DNA of 64,000 nt from Nodosilinea sp. WJT8-NPBG4 (GCA_019359285.1 JAHHHQ010000053.1:1-64000), one strand, 5' to 3'; shown: positions 44,377 to 54,150, counted from the stretch's first letter. Program-made: numbers and translations. Notes: generated from the sequence alone by a model not told the origin.

Positions 44377-45348
44377 TCACTCCCCAGAAAATGCCCATAG
44401 CCAGAGGGGCAGGGTAAACAACAAACTGGCCGAACTGAGTCCTACGCAGGTGACCGACAGATCGCGATCGAGGTCGTAGGCCTCAGCTAGCACCAGGTTA
44501 GAAAAGGCGCAGGGCATACCTGCCTGCAAAATCATCACCAGTCGAGGCGGGCCGTCTATGCCTAGGGCAGTGAGGCCCAACCCTACCGCCAGAGGCAGCA
44601 CCAGCATCTTAATCGCCACGGCAATGGTGGCCCGGTGCAGGTGCTGCCACGAGCTGAGTTGCTGAATACGTAGACCCATCAGCATTAGCGACAGCACCAC
44701 AATAGCCCAGGCGAACCGATAGAGGGCCAGGTCGAGCCAGACGGGCAGGGCGATCGCCTTCAGCCCCAAGCCCAAACCAAAGGCCAGAATAATCGGATTT
44801 TGCACGACGGCCCGTAGTCTGGTTGACCATTGCCGCTGCCAGGACTGAGACGGGTTTAGCCGCTGACCTCCCATTTCTGAGGCCAAAATCGCCCCTAGCC
44901 CGTAGGAGCCCAGCAGCGTCCCCAGAGCATCGTAAAACAGCGCCCAGCCAAATACACCTACCCCCAGCTGGGGCAGCAGCAACACCACGGGATAGCCAAT
45001 GTAGCCGGTATTGCCCAGCATGGCCGCCAGGGAAAAGCTGCCCTGGGTAGGCCGTGCCCAGGGCTCTTGGTCAGCGCGAATCCATAGGCGGCTGCACAGC
45101 AGCCCCAGCAGAATGGCGGCCCAGGCCACCACCGGAGCCAGATAGAGGTTGCCTGACAGATCGGCGCGGCGCATAAACCCCACAATGCTGAGGGGAATGC
45201 CCAGCCAAAACAGAAACCGCCCCAGGCGTAGGGGCACCTGCCGATACAGTCCCTGGGGCAAGTCTCGGTGGGGGGCAACGCGATAGAGCACTGCCCCTAG
45301 GGCGATGCCAGCACAGATTCCCGCCCCAATCGGCCCATAGAGGTGCAT
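44377..45348 (-). CDS. AEC-family (auxin efflux carrier-like) transporter
   Basis: 323 aa from the ATG at 45348. Ten or so hydrophobic segments, with GNTGYIGYPVVLLLPQLGVG and NPIILAFGLGLGLK near the middle and AGMPCAFSNLVLAEAYDLD near the end, all conserved in the AEC family. Substrate unknown. The track start at 45474 adds 42 soluble residues lacking family similarity. Upstream partner of the peptidoglycan-binding gene. Confidence 0.88.
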   Translation of the reverse strand: MHLYGPIGAGICAGIALGAVLYRVAPHRDLPQGLYRQVPLRLGRFLFWLGIPLSIVGFMRRADLSGNLYLAPVVAWAAILLGLLCSRLWIRADQEPWARPTQGSFSLAAMLGNTGYIGYPVVLLLPQLGVGVFGWALFYDALGTLLGSYGLGAILASEMGGQRLNPSQSWQRQWSTRLRAVVQNPIILAFGLGLGLKAIALPVWLDLALYRFAWAIVVLSLMLMGLRIQQLSSWQHLHRATIAVAIKMLVLPLAVGLGLTALGIDGPPRLVMILQAGMPCAFSNLVLAEAYDLDRDLSVTCVGLSSASLLFTLPLWLWAFSGE

Positions 45349-45500
45349 CAATACCTCAAGTGGTGGCAAAACAGCAGCCCTCCCCATACTCTGCACTGAG
45401 ATTGTGACAGGCGAGGCCAGATTTTGGTGTTGCCCAAGACGAGAAGTTGTAACCGCATTGCCGCCAAGGGCCATAATGGGTAGAGCTTTGCCGGAAGCGA

Positions 45501-46301
45501 ATGCCCATGCCTCCTATCGACGATATTCCCCAAGCGGCCCGTGACGTTCCCCTCCACTCGACGGGCGCAGAGCAGCCCGCCTGGCTGCGGCGCACGCGTT
45601 CCCTGCGGCGTTTTCTGGGTCTGGCTATGCTGGCCCTGGCGGCGGGCGGGCTGGTGGCCTGGTACCAGACCAACGGGTTTTCTGCCGTCGAGTTTGCTCA
45701 GCCCTTTGAAACCATGGTCAACCGCTCCGCCGTTGAGACCGAGGGCGCAGAGCCAGCTACCAGCGATCGCGACGTCGCTGTGCAGCTGGCCCCCTCCAGC
45801 CGCACGCTGCTCAACCACCGCGCCTACGATGAGGCCCCTGGCGAGGAGCTGGTCACGCTGAATGCCAACGCCGATATTCGCCTGCGCACCGTTGCGGCCA
45901 GCGAGTACGAGGCTATGGCTCAGGCCGCCAGTCGCGAAGGGGTGAGGCTGGTGCCGCTGTCGGGCTTTCGTTCTCAGGCAGAGCAGGAGAAGATTTTCTT
46001 TAACCTCAAGGCCGATCGCGGCCAAGATGCTCAGACCCGCGCCGAGGTCAGTGCCCCGCCAGGCTATAGCGAGCACCACACCGGCTACGCCATCGACATT
46101 GGCGATGGCAATCGGGCGGGGACTAACCTCAACACAGACTTTGTTGATACCCGGGCCTACCAGTGGATGGAATCCAACGCTGTGCGCTACGGCTATGAGC
46201 TGTCCTTCCCCCCCGACAATTTTCAGGGAGTGGCCTTTGAGCCCTGGCACTGGAGGTTTGTGGGCGATCGCACCAGCCTGGAAACCTTCTACAGCAAATA
46301 G
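45501..46301 (+). CDS. VanY-type D-alanyl-D-alanine carboxypeptidase (M15B)
   Basis: 266 aa. Single membrane helix near the N-terminus (FLGLAMLALAAGGLVAWY), then the peptidase domain: LVPLSGFRSQAEQEKIFF, zinc ligands in YSEHHTGYAIDIGDG and EPWHWRFVGD. Trims D-Ala from peptidoglycan stem peptides in the periplasm. First of three same-strand envelope genes. Confidence 0.9.
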   Translation: MPMPPIDDIPQAARDVPLHSTGAEQPAWLRRTRSLRRFLGLAMLALAAGGLVAWYQTNGFSAVEFAQPFETMVNRSAVETEGAEPATSDRDVAVQLAPSSRTLLNHRAYDEAPGEELVTLNANADIRLRTVAASEYEAMAQAASREGVRLVPLSGFRSQAEQEKIFFNLKADRGQDAQTRAEVSAPPGYSEHHTGYAIDIGDGNRAGTNLNTDFVDTRAYQWMESNAVRYGYELSFPPDNFQGVAFEPWHWRFVGDRTSLETFYSK

Positions 46302-46339
46302 GTGAAGGGTTCTGCGCAGTTCTGCCTGGCGTTGGCTAC

Positions 46340-49300
46340 ATGGCTCTTGTCCGTCAAAAATTTTCTAATCCCAGGCTGACAGCGTGGTTCAAACCGGTGG
46401 CTAGGGCATGGCTGCCCTGGACATTGGCTAGCGTCGTCTTGGGTGGCGGACTGCTGCTTAAAGCCCTGCACTCCCAAGCAGAACAAGCGGTTTCAGATAC
46501 TCTCAAGCAGCCCATTCAGCTGGGGGGGGTGCGGGGAATAGCGCAGTGGGGGATCGTGCTAGGCAAAACCGTTATTCCCAGAACTGAAGCCAACGGGCTA
46601 GCGGGGGAAATCGATGCCGTTGTCGTTTTGCTGAATTGGCCGGAATTATTGCACAGCGGCAATCTACAGGTGACGGTCACCCTGGTGCGGCCCGACCTAT
46701 CGGTGATGGTGCCAGAACCTGGAGCGGAGCTTAACTTTACTAAGGGGAGCGGGGCGGCGGTCGCCGCCTCGCAGCAGGCAACCTTGGACGGGCTCTGGGT
46801 GAAAGATGGCAAATTCACCCTCTATGCTCCCAGCGCTGATGTCGCTAACCCTAGACCTGCCGTCACAGTCCACGGTGTGCAGGCCGCAGTCCAACTGCCT
46901 AGTGAGCAGGCATTCCGTCAGGTTTCCTTTGCGCTAGAGGGGCTACTCGACCAGGGTCACTGGCAGACCAGTGGCACGGTCGATTTGGCGCAGCGATCGC
47001 TCCAGGCCAGTCTTCAAACCCAAGACCTGCCTCTATCGAGCCTCAGTCTAATGCTGCCGCCAGCAGTGAACATTCAGGCCGGATTGCTTAGCGGCGATCT
47101 GAGGCTAACCACGCCCCTGCCCAATGCCGTTGTGCCCCCTGTAGCAGCCCTTGACCTGCAAGGCACGATCGCCGTGCGGGATGGGCAGGGGCATGTGGGC
47201 CAGCAGTCGGCACCAATCCAAAACCTGCAAAGCCGGCTGGACTTTCAGGGGCAGCGGATAACCCTGTCCGACACCTATCTCAACCTGGGCACCATGGCGC
47301 TGACGGTGGCCGGCAGTCTCGACCTAAAAACTGGCTATGACTTGAGCGCCCAGGTGCCGCCGGTAGCTGCTGAGGATTTGCGGGCGGTTGTGGGCGATCG
47401 CCTGCCCCTCGACCCCCAGCCCTGGCAGTGGCAGGCCAGCCTCACCGGATCGTTTCAAGAGCCTGTCCTAGAGGTGCAGCCCGACCCTGCCCTGATGCCG
47501 CCGGGCCATTTGCCGGTAGATTTAGGCCTGGTAGCGGTGGCGCTGGGAATGCAGTCCCAGGATCTGCCCACGCGCGACTGGATTGGGCTAATTGAGAGAG
47601 CGACCTACGGGTTTAGGGGCAACGGAGCCTGGTTTACGCTCAGCGATGGCACCGTGGTACCGCCTCTGACAGAGGCGGCCTACCAGCGAGCGGGTGGGGG
47701 ACTGGATAGTCGTCTGCGTCCGGCCCTCGATCGCAAGTTTTTTTGGTTTTTGCAGACCAACCCCTACATCACTGCGATCGCCGCCGATTTAGCTAAGGGC
47801 AGGCTACTGACCTATCGTCAGGGCAATCGGTTCGATACCGATCGCTTTTTTCTAGAGTATTTTGTGCCGGTCTACGTCGAGTCGAGCCGGGCGGCGGGGC
47901 TCGACCCCGGCGAATCGCTATGGATGCTCGATCACTCCCTGCGCACTCTGCACGACCCGCTGCTGCGCCACCCCGACGCTCGCCCAATTACCGCTGGGGC
48001 GGGCACTGTGGGCTCATTTTGGGCAGGTGAACAGCTACTCTCGATGCAGCAGTTGCTCACCCGCCCGCTGCTAGCCAAACCAGGGCGCACAGGGCAGCTA
48101 ACCCGCTTGGCCCTGCTAAGGCAGCTCAATGCCTCCACATCCCTAGAGAGTCGGCAGCTGTCAAGCAGTCCAGAGCTGATGTCGAAAATCCCTAACGTCA
48201 CCTTTGGAGCCGAGGAGGGGGCGATCGCCCTAGCTCTGGGCATGATGCGGTTTGAGGGCGAGGGGGTTTATCCCGAGTCGCTGCGATCGCTGGCGGCCTC
48301 GATTGAACAAAACGAGCTAGATAAGCACGCCCTGCGCACCACTATCACAGGCAGAATGCAGGGCTTGGCGACCGAGAATAGTGCGGCCCTAAGCTTTGCC
48401 CTGCTGCAGTTTAGCGATCGCGACTGGGCGCAGGTGGGCATGGGCAAGCACCTATTTCCGGGTGGGGCAGCCCAGCTCACCGGCGGTAACACGCTCTCGG
48501 TGATGGTCTCTCGCCAAGAAAAGGCGGGCTACACCCTAGAGCAGGCCTACCAAAACAGCCGCCTGCTGCTGCTAGAGCTGCTCGCTGGGGCAGACCAAGC
48601 TGGGGGCGATCGCATTGTGTTTGCCCTGCTCAAAGACCACGCCTTTAGCCCTCGCTTTTGGCAAATTTTGGCCCAAAAAGAGCCGCTGTTAGCGGCTCAG
48701 CTGGGGGCGATCGCCGCCGACATGAGCGCTTACCAACAATTGGCACAGCAGGGGGCCACCCTGCATGAGACGTTCTACGCAACCCTAGTCACTACCGATC
48801 AAGATATTGGCGTCAGCGCCACGCTTAAGCAGGCGGTAGGGTTTCAGGCTCACCTGGCACGCCTGCTTGACCAGGCTTTTGCCCCCGCTGATCCGGCCGA
48901 CCCGCGCTATCGCGCCTTTCGTCGCAGCCTGGCTATGTACCTTAGGGAAGCCCCCGACATTTCGGTCTACGGCGGCACTGAGGCAGCCCTGCGGGCCTAC
49001 GGGCAAGAAACCCTCAACGTGCAGGAGCTGATCGCCGTCGATGTCGCCGATGCCCCTCGCATTCGAGCCATGGCCCGGCTGTATCACGAGGCTTTGGCCA
49101 GCGACCTGATTACAGAGTGGGATGGGGCCGGATTGCAGCGCATTTTGCTCACCGGAGCGCTGCTGTCCGCCGGGGTAGACCGGCCTGACTTGCCCCCGGC
49201 ACTCCAGAGTGTGGGCTTCCCCAGCGCCCAGTTTCGCCGCGATCTGTTGTTTGTGGTGGGGGTCGAGGGCATTCAGGTGGAGGCGACCCGACTGGGCATT

Positions 49301-49633
49301 CAGGCCCACGACCATCGGGTGAGCTTTCAGCCCGTAGCCCGACCTGGCTATCGCGCCCCAGCGATAAATGGGGCCGATGCGGCCAGCTGCCTGAATGAAC
49401 CCTACGTGGCGGCGATCGCCCTGGGAGCTGCCACCGCCTTCGTTTGGGATGCTGAAGCCCAGCGCGTGGTACTACGGCGAGGCCGTACCCGCTGCCCGTT
49501 ACCGGAAGACTGGACGGCGCTGTTCTTCCCAACCCTGCTGGAGAGCGTGCCCATTGAGCACTCTGAGGCCGGGCGCGATCGCCTGCAAGATAGTCTGCAA
49601 ACGGCCAAACAGCTAGAGGCCGGCATTTTTTGA
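46340..49633 (+). CDS. Large AsmA/TamB-like envelope protein, unknown C-terminal region
   Basis: 1097 aa. N-terminal anchor helix (LPWTLASVVLGGGLLLKAL), then about 60-400 rich in AsmA/TamB-like beta repeats (DLQGTIAVRDGQGHV; LQSRLDFQGQRITLSDTYLN; LTVAGSLDLKTGYDLSAQVP). The remaining 690 residues are a mixed helical region (DRKFFWFLQTNPYITAIAAD onwards) that I cannot assign. Domains of this kind belong to lipid-transport or outer-membrane biogenesis proteins, but the C-terminal part is unlike them. Between VanY and the M41-like protease, with gaps of 38 and 80 bp. Confidence 0.75.
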   Translation: MALVRQKFSNPRLTAWFKPVARAWLPWTLASVVLGGGLLLKALHSQAEQAVSDTLKQPIQLGGVRGIAQWGIVLGKTVIPRTEANGLAGEIDAVVVLLNWPELLHSGNLQVTVTLVRPDLSVMVPEPGAELNFTKGSGAAVAASQQATLDGLWVKDGKFTLYAPSADVANPRPAVTVHGVQAAVQLPSEQAFRQVSFALEGLLDQGHWQTSGTVDLAQRSLQASLQTQDLPLSSLSLMLPPAVNIQAGLLSGDLRLTTPLPNAVVPPVAALDLQGTIAVRDGQGHVGQQSAPIQNLQSRLDFQGQRITLSDTYLNLGTMALTVAGSLDLKTGYDLSAQVPPVAAEDLRAVVGDRLPLDPQPWQWQASLTGSFQEPVLEVQPDPALMPPGHLPVDLGLVAVALGMQSQDLPTRDWIGLIERATYGFRGNGAWFTLSDGTVVPPLTEAAYQRAGGGLDSRLRPALDRKFFWFLQTNPYITAIAADLAKGRLLTYRQGNRFDTDRFFLEYFVPVYVESSRAAGLDPGESLWMLDHSLRTLHDPLLRHPDARPITAGAGTVGSFWAGEQLLSMQQLLTRPLLAKPGRTGQLTRLALLRQLNASTSLESRQLSSSPELMSKIPNVTFGAEEGAIALALGMMRFEGEGVYPESLRSLAASIEQNELDKHALRTTITGRMQGLATENSAALSFALLQFSDRDWAQVGMGKHLFPGGAAQLTGGNTLSVMVSRQEKAGYTLEQAYQNSRLLLLELLAGADQAGGDRIVFALLKDHAFSPRFWQILAQKEPLLAAQLGAIAADMSAYQQLAQQGATLHETFYATLVTTDQDIGVSATLKQAVGFQAHLARLLDQAFAPADPADPRYRAFRRSLAMYLREAPDISVYGGTEAALRAYGQETLNVQELIAVDVADAPRIRAMARLYHEALASDLITEWDGAGLQRILLTGALLSAGVDRPDLPPALQSVGFPSAQFRRDLLFVVGVEGIQVEATRLGIQAHDHRVSFQPVARPGYRAPAINGADAASCLNEPYVAAIALGAATAFVWDAEAQRVVLRRGRTRCPLPEDWTALFFPTLLESVPIEHSEAGRDRLQDSLQTAKQLEAGIF

Positions 49634-49713
49634 GCCCTAGCCCCGGCTCCCCATCCTCGCTACCATAGAGCAGAGCGATCGCCGCTTAAGCTATCCAACC
49701 GCTGAGAGACCGC

Positions 49714-50403
49714 ATGCGCGACACCACCCTCAACACCATTGCTGTCGTCATCTTTGGGGTGACCATGGCCAGCCTGCTGGGGCCGCTGATCAACCTGTCG
49801 CCCGCCGTAGTGGCGGTGTTTGCCGCCGTGGGGCTGGGGGTATTCGCTGTCGATCAGCTGGGCTTGAGCGGCCGCATCGGCGACATTTTGATGGATACGG
49901 TGGCCTGGGCTTCGCCTGAGCACCGCCAGCGAGTGCTGCACCACGAGGCTGGGCATTTTTTGGCGGCGGTGCTGCTCGATATTCCGGTTGAAGCCTATAC
50001 CCTCAACACCTGGGAGGCTTGGAAGCAGGGGATTCCCGGGCAGGGGGGCGTAGTGTTTGGCCCCAGCGACCCAACGGCCCTGACAAGGCTCACTCCCCAG
50101 ACCATTGACCGCTACTGCCAGGTGTGGATGGCGGGCATTGCCGCCGAGCAGATGGTCTATGGCGACGCCCAGGGGGGCGGCGACGATACTGCCTCCCTAG
50201 GCAAGTTTTGGACGGTGTTGGGGCGATCGCCCGCCGAGGCTCCCCTCAAGCAGCGCTGGGCCACCCTCCAAGCCAAAACCCTGCTCGAAAAGCACCGCGA
50301 CGCCTTCGACGCACTGGTGACAGCCATGGACGATCGCGCCCCGGTGGCCGACTGCTGCGCCATTGTCGAAGCAAACCGCGCCTCGGTAGAAGCTGCGGCG
50401 TAG
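49714..50403 (+). CDS. Membrane-anchored M41-like zinc protease without AAA domain
   Basis: 229 aa. Two N-terminal hydrophobic segments (IAVVIFGVTMASLLGPLINL; AVVAVFAAVGLGVFAVDQL), then zinc motif LHHEAGHFLAAVLLDIPVEA (HEAGH). Later WMAGIAAEQMVYGDAQGGGDDTA resembles the second half of FtsH peptidases. The ATPase part of FtsH is missing. Cyanobacteria have several such small Zn-protease relatives; substrate unknown. Confidence 0.82.
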   Translation: MRDTTLNTIAVVIFGVTMASLLGPLINLSPAVVAVFAAVGLGVFAVDQLGLSGRIGDILMDTVAWASPEHRQRVLHHEAGHFLAAVLLDIPVEAYTLNTWEAWKQGIPGQGGVVFGPSDPTALTRLTPQTIDRYCQVWMAGIAAEQMVYGDAQGGGDDTASLGKFWTVLGRSPAEAPLKQRWATLQAKTLLEKHRDAFDALVTAMDDRAPVADCCAIVEANRASVEAAA

Positions 50404-50410
50404 CGCCCAC

Positions 50411-51004
50411 CTACACTTTTTGCAGCACAAACAGGCTGCCCTGGTTGCCGCGCCCAATCCGCAGGTCATCGTCGAGGTAGGTGACTTCGAGCCAGCCCGC
50501 CTGGCGATCGCGGTTAATGGTGAAATCAATGCCCTGAAAGAGCGAAAATTTGGGCGTGGCTTGCATCGACCTAATGAACTGGGCCGGAGACTGGTACCCC
50601 AGGGCCTGCCGCAGCCCAATTACGCCTCGCTCAAAGCCCACATTCACCCGCTGGGTAGACACAGCCTCTAGAGTCGCAGCTACCGCCACCAGCCCTGACA
50701 GTAGGGGGGGACCGTCCACCTCGGCAATGTTGTAAATCCGGTTTTCGGCCAGGCGAATGCACTGGTAAATAGGGCCAAGGGAGGCCAGGGGCAGGCGATC
50801 GATGTTCAGCAGTTCCCGGCTGGTGGTGTAGAGCAGTAGCCAGTCACCATTCAGGCGATCGGTGGCCTGGAGCGGGTTAGGAGTGGGGTTGCGGCCCTCT
50901 AAGGTAACCGCCGCCGCCTGAATCGCGGTGCGATCGCTGGGGCTGCTGCTAATGCCCCGATTGACGGGGGCCACGGCCTCCAATAGCTCAGCTTTGCCCA
51001 ACAT
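50411..51004 (-). CDS. PAP/fibrillin family protein
   Basis: 197 aa plastid lipid-associated/fibrillin-like lipocalin-type protein. LNGDWLLLYTTSRELLNIDR, GPIYQCIRLAENRIYNIAEV and the late WLEVTYLDDDLRIGRGNQGS match the family blocks. In plastids such proteins associate with plastoglobules and thylakoids and affect photoprotection; that role is inferred for cyanobacteria. Confidence 0.9.
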   Translation of the reverse strand: MLGKAELLEAVAPVNRGISSSPSDRTAIQAAAVTLEGRNPTPNPLQATDRLNGDWLLLYTTSRELLNIDRLPLASLGPIYQCIRLAENRIYNIAEVDGPPLLSGLVAVAATLEAVSTQRVNVGFERGVIGLRQALGYQSPAQFIRSMQATPKFSLFQGIDFTINRDRQAGWLEVTYLDDDLRIGRGNQGSLFVLQKV

Positions 51005-51123
51005 GGCCCAGTCTCCACAGCAGTACCGGCATAATACGGCAAAACTTCGGGCACCGCAGAATAGTGTCTCTGCTACGATGGAATGTCTGTATATTGCCTC
51101 GTTACTGGTACAAGACCACCGCT

Positions 51124-51375
51124 ATGTCTAACAAGTATTACAACCCGTCTTTGCGCCAGGTGCCCCGCAACGCCAAGGCCCCCATTTTGCCCTCCAACGG
51201 CGACTCATCCATTCTGCACTGGCTGGAGAGCATCGGTCGCCTGCGCAGCCGCGATGTCGTTGAGACTATTCCCGACGAGGCCGAAAACGAGGAAATCTCG
51301 GATCTGATGGGCAACGACGACGCCTTTGAGGATGATGACGATACCGATCTCGCCCTCGACGATGACGACGACTAA
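51124..51375 (+). CDS. DUF3134 small acidic protein
   Basis: 83 aa from the ATG at 51124 (track start 51064 is upstream). NPSLRQVPRNAKAPILPSNG, SSILHWLESIGRL, EISDLMG and an Asp-rich tail (EDDDDTDLALDDDDD) match DUF3134, a cyanobacterial family of unknown function. Confidence 0.88.
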   Translation: MSNKYYNPSLRQVPRNAKAPILPSNGDSSILHWLESIGRLRSRDVVETIPDEAENEEISDLMGNDDAFEDDDDTDLALDDDDD

Positions 51376-51867
51376 GGACGAGAACACGGGTAGCTAGAGC
51401 TAACCTGGATTGTTCATGATGATGGTAAGACGGGCCAGAGGCCCATCCCACAAGAAGGTGTTACTTAGATCTTGGGGGTCTTTGAGAAAAATCTTGTGGG
51501 ATAGCCGTCCCAGCTATCCACTCCCCAGCGGCCAAAGCCTAACAGCTGCATGGATTCCTTGTTAGATCAAGGTTCAAACATATTTAGCGTAGGGTTGTGA
51601 ATAATTCAGGCCAGCCAATAAGCTGAAACGCCCTCGGGCTGTCCTGTCCACACTGGAAGCGCTGGCTTGGCTAACACTCTCTAACCGCTGACTGTAACGT
51701 GAGAGGTAGCGCAATAAGTAAGCCGTTAAGTGTTGTTAAACTTCGTTCCCAAGTGAGACTATTCATTTAAGCTTCCTGACTATTTCCGGGCGCTAAATGT
51801 AGTCAATTGGAAGATCATCCAGTAGACTCCTGATGGTGTGCGGTGTGAAGCAAGTGAGGAATTGTTT
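51376..51867. other. Intergenic region before mraY, 492 bp
   Basis: Holds the inverted repeat at 51445-51502 and an SD GAGGAA just before the mraY GTG. No tRNA or ORF of note. The upstream half looks like repeat debris; the mraY promoter was not resolved. Confidence 0.5.
51445..51502. repeat. Inverted repeat element ATCCCACAAGA / TCTTGTGGGAT
   Basis: Perfect 11-bp arms at 51445-51455 and 51492-51502. The flanks also pair in part (GACGGGC and AGCCGTC), so it resembles a small palindromic mobile repeat. Confidence 0.7.
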
Positions 51868-52962
51868 GTGGATGCGAAGTTTTTAGCCTCGGGGCGGCTA
51901 TCCCTGAATGGCCAAACGCTGTTTTGGCTGCTGGGTCTAGGGCTCAGCGCCGCTGCCGTCGGGCTAGATGGAACCCTAGGCAACGCCGTCAGCCTGAGTG
52001 CCTCAATTACCGTTCCCTTTATTGTGGCCGCTCTGGGCAGCAGCCTGCTCGGCTTTTCAGCGGTTCCCCTGCTGCGGGCGCTCAAAACCGGACAATTCAT
52101 TCGTGAAGAAGGCCCCCAAGGCCATCTCAAAAAAGCGGGCACTCCAACCATGGGTGGCGCTTTTTTTGTGCCAGTAGCGGTCACCGTTGCCCTAGTGGCG
52201 ACCGGCTTTGCCCGCGATGCGGTGGCCGTATCGCTGCTGACCTTGGCCTACGGGGCCATTGGCTGGGTTGACGACTGGCAGGTGATTCAGCGGCGCTCCA
52301 ACAAAGGCATCTCGCCCCGCGCCAAGCTAGCTCTACAGATTGCCGTCGCGGTGCTGTTTTGCCTCTGGGTGCTCACCAGTCAGCCCGCCAGCATTACCAC
52401 TGTGGCTTTGCCCCTCGGCCTGGGCCTACCCCTCAGCTTCTTGTTTTGGCCCCTGGCCGGTTTTGTGCTGGTGGCCGAAAGCAACGCTACTAACCTCACC
52501 GACGGCCTCGATGGGTTAATGGGCGGCACTGGGGCGATCGCCTTTATGGGCCTAGCTGCTATTGTTGCCCCCACCCACCCCGACCTGATGGTGTTTTGTG
52601 CCGCCATGGCCGGTGCCTGCCTGGGCTTCTTGCTTCACAACCACAACCCTGCCCGCGTTTTCATGGGTGATACGGGTTCTCTAGCTCTGGGTGCAGCTTT
52701 GGGGGCTGTGGGTATTCTCAGCGGCAACCTATTTGTCCTGCTGGTGCTGACCCTGCTGTTCTTTGCTGAAACCCTGTCAGTGATCATTCAGGTGGGCTAC
52801 TTCAAAGCCACCAAAGGTCCCGACGGCGTCGGCAAGCGTTTCTTTAAGATGGCTCCGCTCCACCACCACTTTGAGCTGTCGGGCTGGTCTGAAATTCAGG
52901 TTGTCACGGTGGCCTATGCGGTAACGGCTGGGTTAGCGGTGCTAGCCCTCCAGGTGAGATAG
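51868..52962 (+). CDS. mraY: Phospho-N-acetylmuramoyl-pentapeptide transferase
   Basis: Makes lipid I from undecaprenyl phosphate and UDP-MurNAc-pentapeptide at the inner membrane. 364 aa from the GTG at 51868, preceded by GAGGAA 8 nt away; the cyanobacterial N-terminus VDAKF fits, while the track start at 51838 does not. Motifs: KKAGTPTMGGAFF, AIGWVDDWQV, ESNATNLTDGLDGLMGG with catalytic Asp, AGACLGFLLHNHNPARVFMG, and KMAPLHHHFELSGW. About ten helices. Confidence 0.96.
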   Translation: MDAKFLASGRLSLNGQTLFWLLGLGLSAAAVGLDGTLGNAVSLSASITVPFIVAALGSSLLGFSAVPLLRALKTGQFIREEGPQGHLKKAGTPTMGGAFFVPVAVTVALVATGFARDAVAVSLLTLAYGAIGWVDDWQVIQRRSNKGISPRAKLALQIAVAVLFCLWVLTSQPASITTVALPLGLGLPLSFLFWPLAGFVLVAESNATNLTDGLDGLMGGTGAIAFMGLAAIVAPTHPDLMVFCAAMAGACLGFLLHNHNPARVFMGDTGSLALGAALGAVGILSGNLFVLLVLTLLFFAETLSVIIQVGYFKATKGPDGVGKRFFKMAPLHHHFELSGWSEIQVVTVAYAVTAGLAVLALQVR

Positions 52963-52990
52963 CCAAATCGCGCTTCCGGGAGGCTTGGTC

Positions 52991-53776
52991 ATGGATGGCT
53001 CAAACCTGCGCCCTTTAGGCCACCCACCCAATGCCTGGTGGGTCAATGAGCAGGTGGCTGACATTAGCCGTCAAGCGCTACAGCCTCGGTTGGCTACCCT
53101 CGTTACCCAAACCAAGCAGGTGCAGTTCGATTTAGCCAAAACTGCCTGCCTGGTCATCGATATGCAGAACGACTTTTGCCACCCCGACGGCTGGCTGGCC
53201 AGCATTGGGGTAGATGTCGCTCCGGCCCGCCAGGCCATTCAGCCCTTGCAAACCCTGCTGCCTAAATTGCGATCGGCTCAGGTGCCGGTGGTCTGGGTTA
53301 ACTGGGGCAACCGCAGCGATCGCCTCAACCTCAGTGCCGGGCTGCACCATGTCTATAACCCTAGCGGAGCCGGTGTGGGTCTCGGTGACCCTCTGCCGGC
53401 CAACGGTGCCCCTGTGCTCACCAAGGGCAGCTGGGCGGCGGCCGTAGTCGATGAGCTAGAAGCTCAACCCCAAGACATTTGGGTTGATAAGTACCGCATG
53501 AGCGGCTTTTGGGACACGCCCCTAGACAGCATTTTGCGCAACCTGGGTAAAACCACCCTACTCTTCGCCGGGGTGAATATAGATCAGTGCGTCATGGCTA
53601 CCCTGCAAGACGCCAATTTTCTTGGCTATGACTGCATTTTGCTGAGCGACTGTAGCGCCACCACCTCCCCGGACTACTGCTGCCAGGCCACTGTCTATAA
53701 CGTCAACCAGTGCTTTGGCTTTGTGGCCGATAGCACTGCCCTAGCAGCAGCTATAGAGCCTTCCGTAGCCCTATAG
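52991..53776 (+). CDS. Isochorismatase-like cysteine hydrolase
   Basis: 261 aa from the ATG at 52991. Catalytic triad: Asp in CLVIDMQNDFCHP, Lys in VDKYRMSGFWDTPLD, and Cys in LLFAGVNIDQCVMATLQDA, followed by YDCILLSDCSATTSPDYC. Resembles RutB/nicotinamidase-like amidohydrolases. Natural substrate unknown. Confidence 0.88.
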   Translation: MDGSNLRPLGHPPNAWWVNEQVADISRQALQPRLATLVTQTKQVQFDLAKTACLVIDMQNDFCHPDGWLASIGVDVAPARQAIQPLQTLLPKLRSAQVPVVWVNWGNRSDRLNLSAGLHHVYNPSGAGVGLGDPLPANGAPVLTKGSWAAAVVDELEAQPQDIWVDKYRMSGFWDTPLDSILRNLGKTTLLFAGVNIDQCVMATLQDANFLGYDCILLSDCSATTSPDYCCQATVYNVNQCFGFVADSTALAAAIEPSVAL

Positions 53777-54150
53777 CTGAGAAGGCTATACCTGGGACAT
53801 CGGTTTTGAATTGGTTTTTTTAAGTTGAAGTCTACATTCGGCTCAAAACTTCGCACCCTTTGACAGTGAATCTACTTCTAGGGTGAGACAGTTGTTAAAA
53901 TCCACTGTCCACAATGGAATTTGAGAAATTGCTGGATACAGATACGAATTAAAAATTTAACGTTCTTCGTAGGGGCAAACGGCCGTTTGCCTCCAACCGA
54001 ATTTGTGCCACCCTTCAGCAATGCCAAATCTATAAAGCACCAAAACTTTTCTTGACTAAAACTGGTGCAATTGCTCTAATGTGAACTACCCTTGGGCAGA
54101 CCAATCTTCAGGCTTCTTTTTCGTTCTTAAACGCCCCTTCTACCGTCATC
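53777..54150. other. Intergenic region, 374 bp
   Basis: Contains the GTAGGGGC palindrome at 53969-53994. TTGACT at 54053 and TAATGT about 19 nt later are weak promoter-like elements for the coiled-coil gene. No gene seen. Confidence 0.45.
53969..53994. repeat. GTAGGGGC palindromic repeat, second copy
   Basis: Core GGCAAACGGCCGTTTGCC is a perfect 18-bp palindrome inside GTAGG...TCC. Sister of 35104-35132. Confidence 0.75.

Noticed and set aside
45348-46250. 300-codon minus-strand ORF opposite the VanY-like gene
   Set aside because: Shadow of a gene with complete zinc-ligand motifs.
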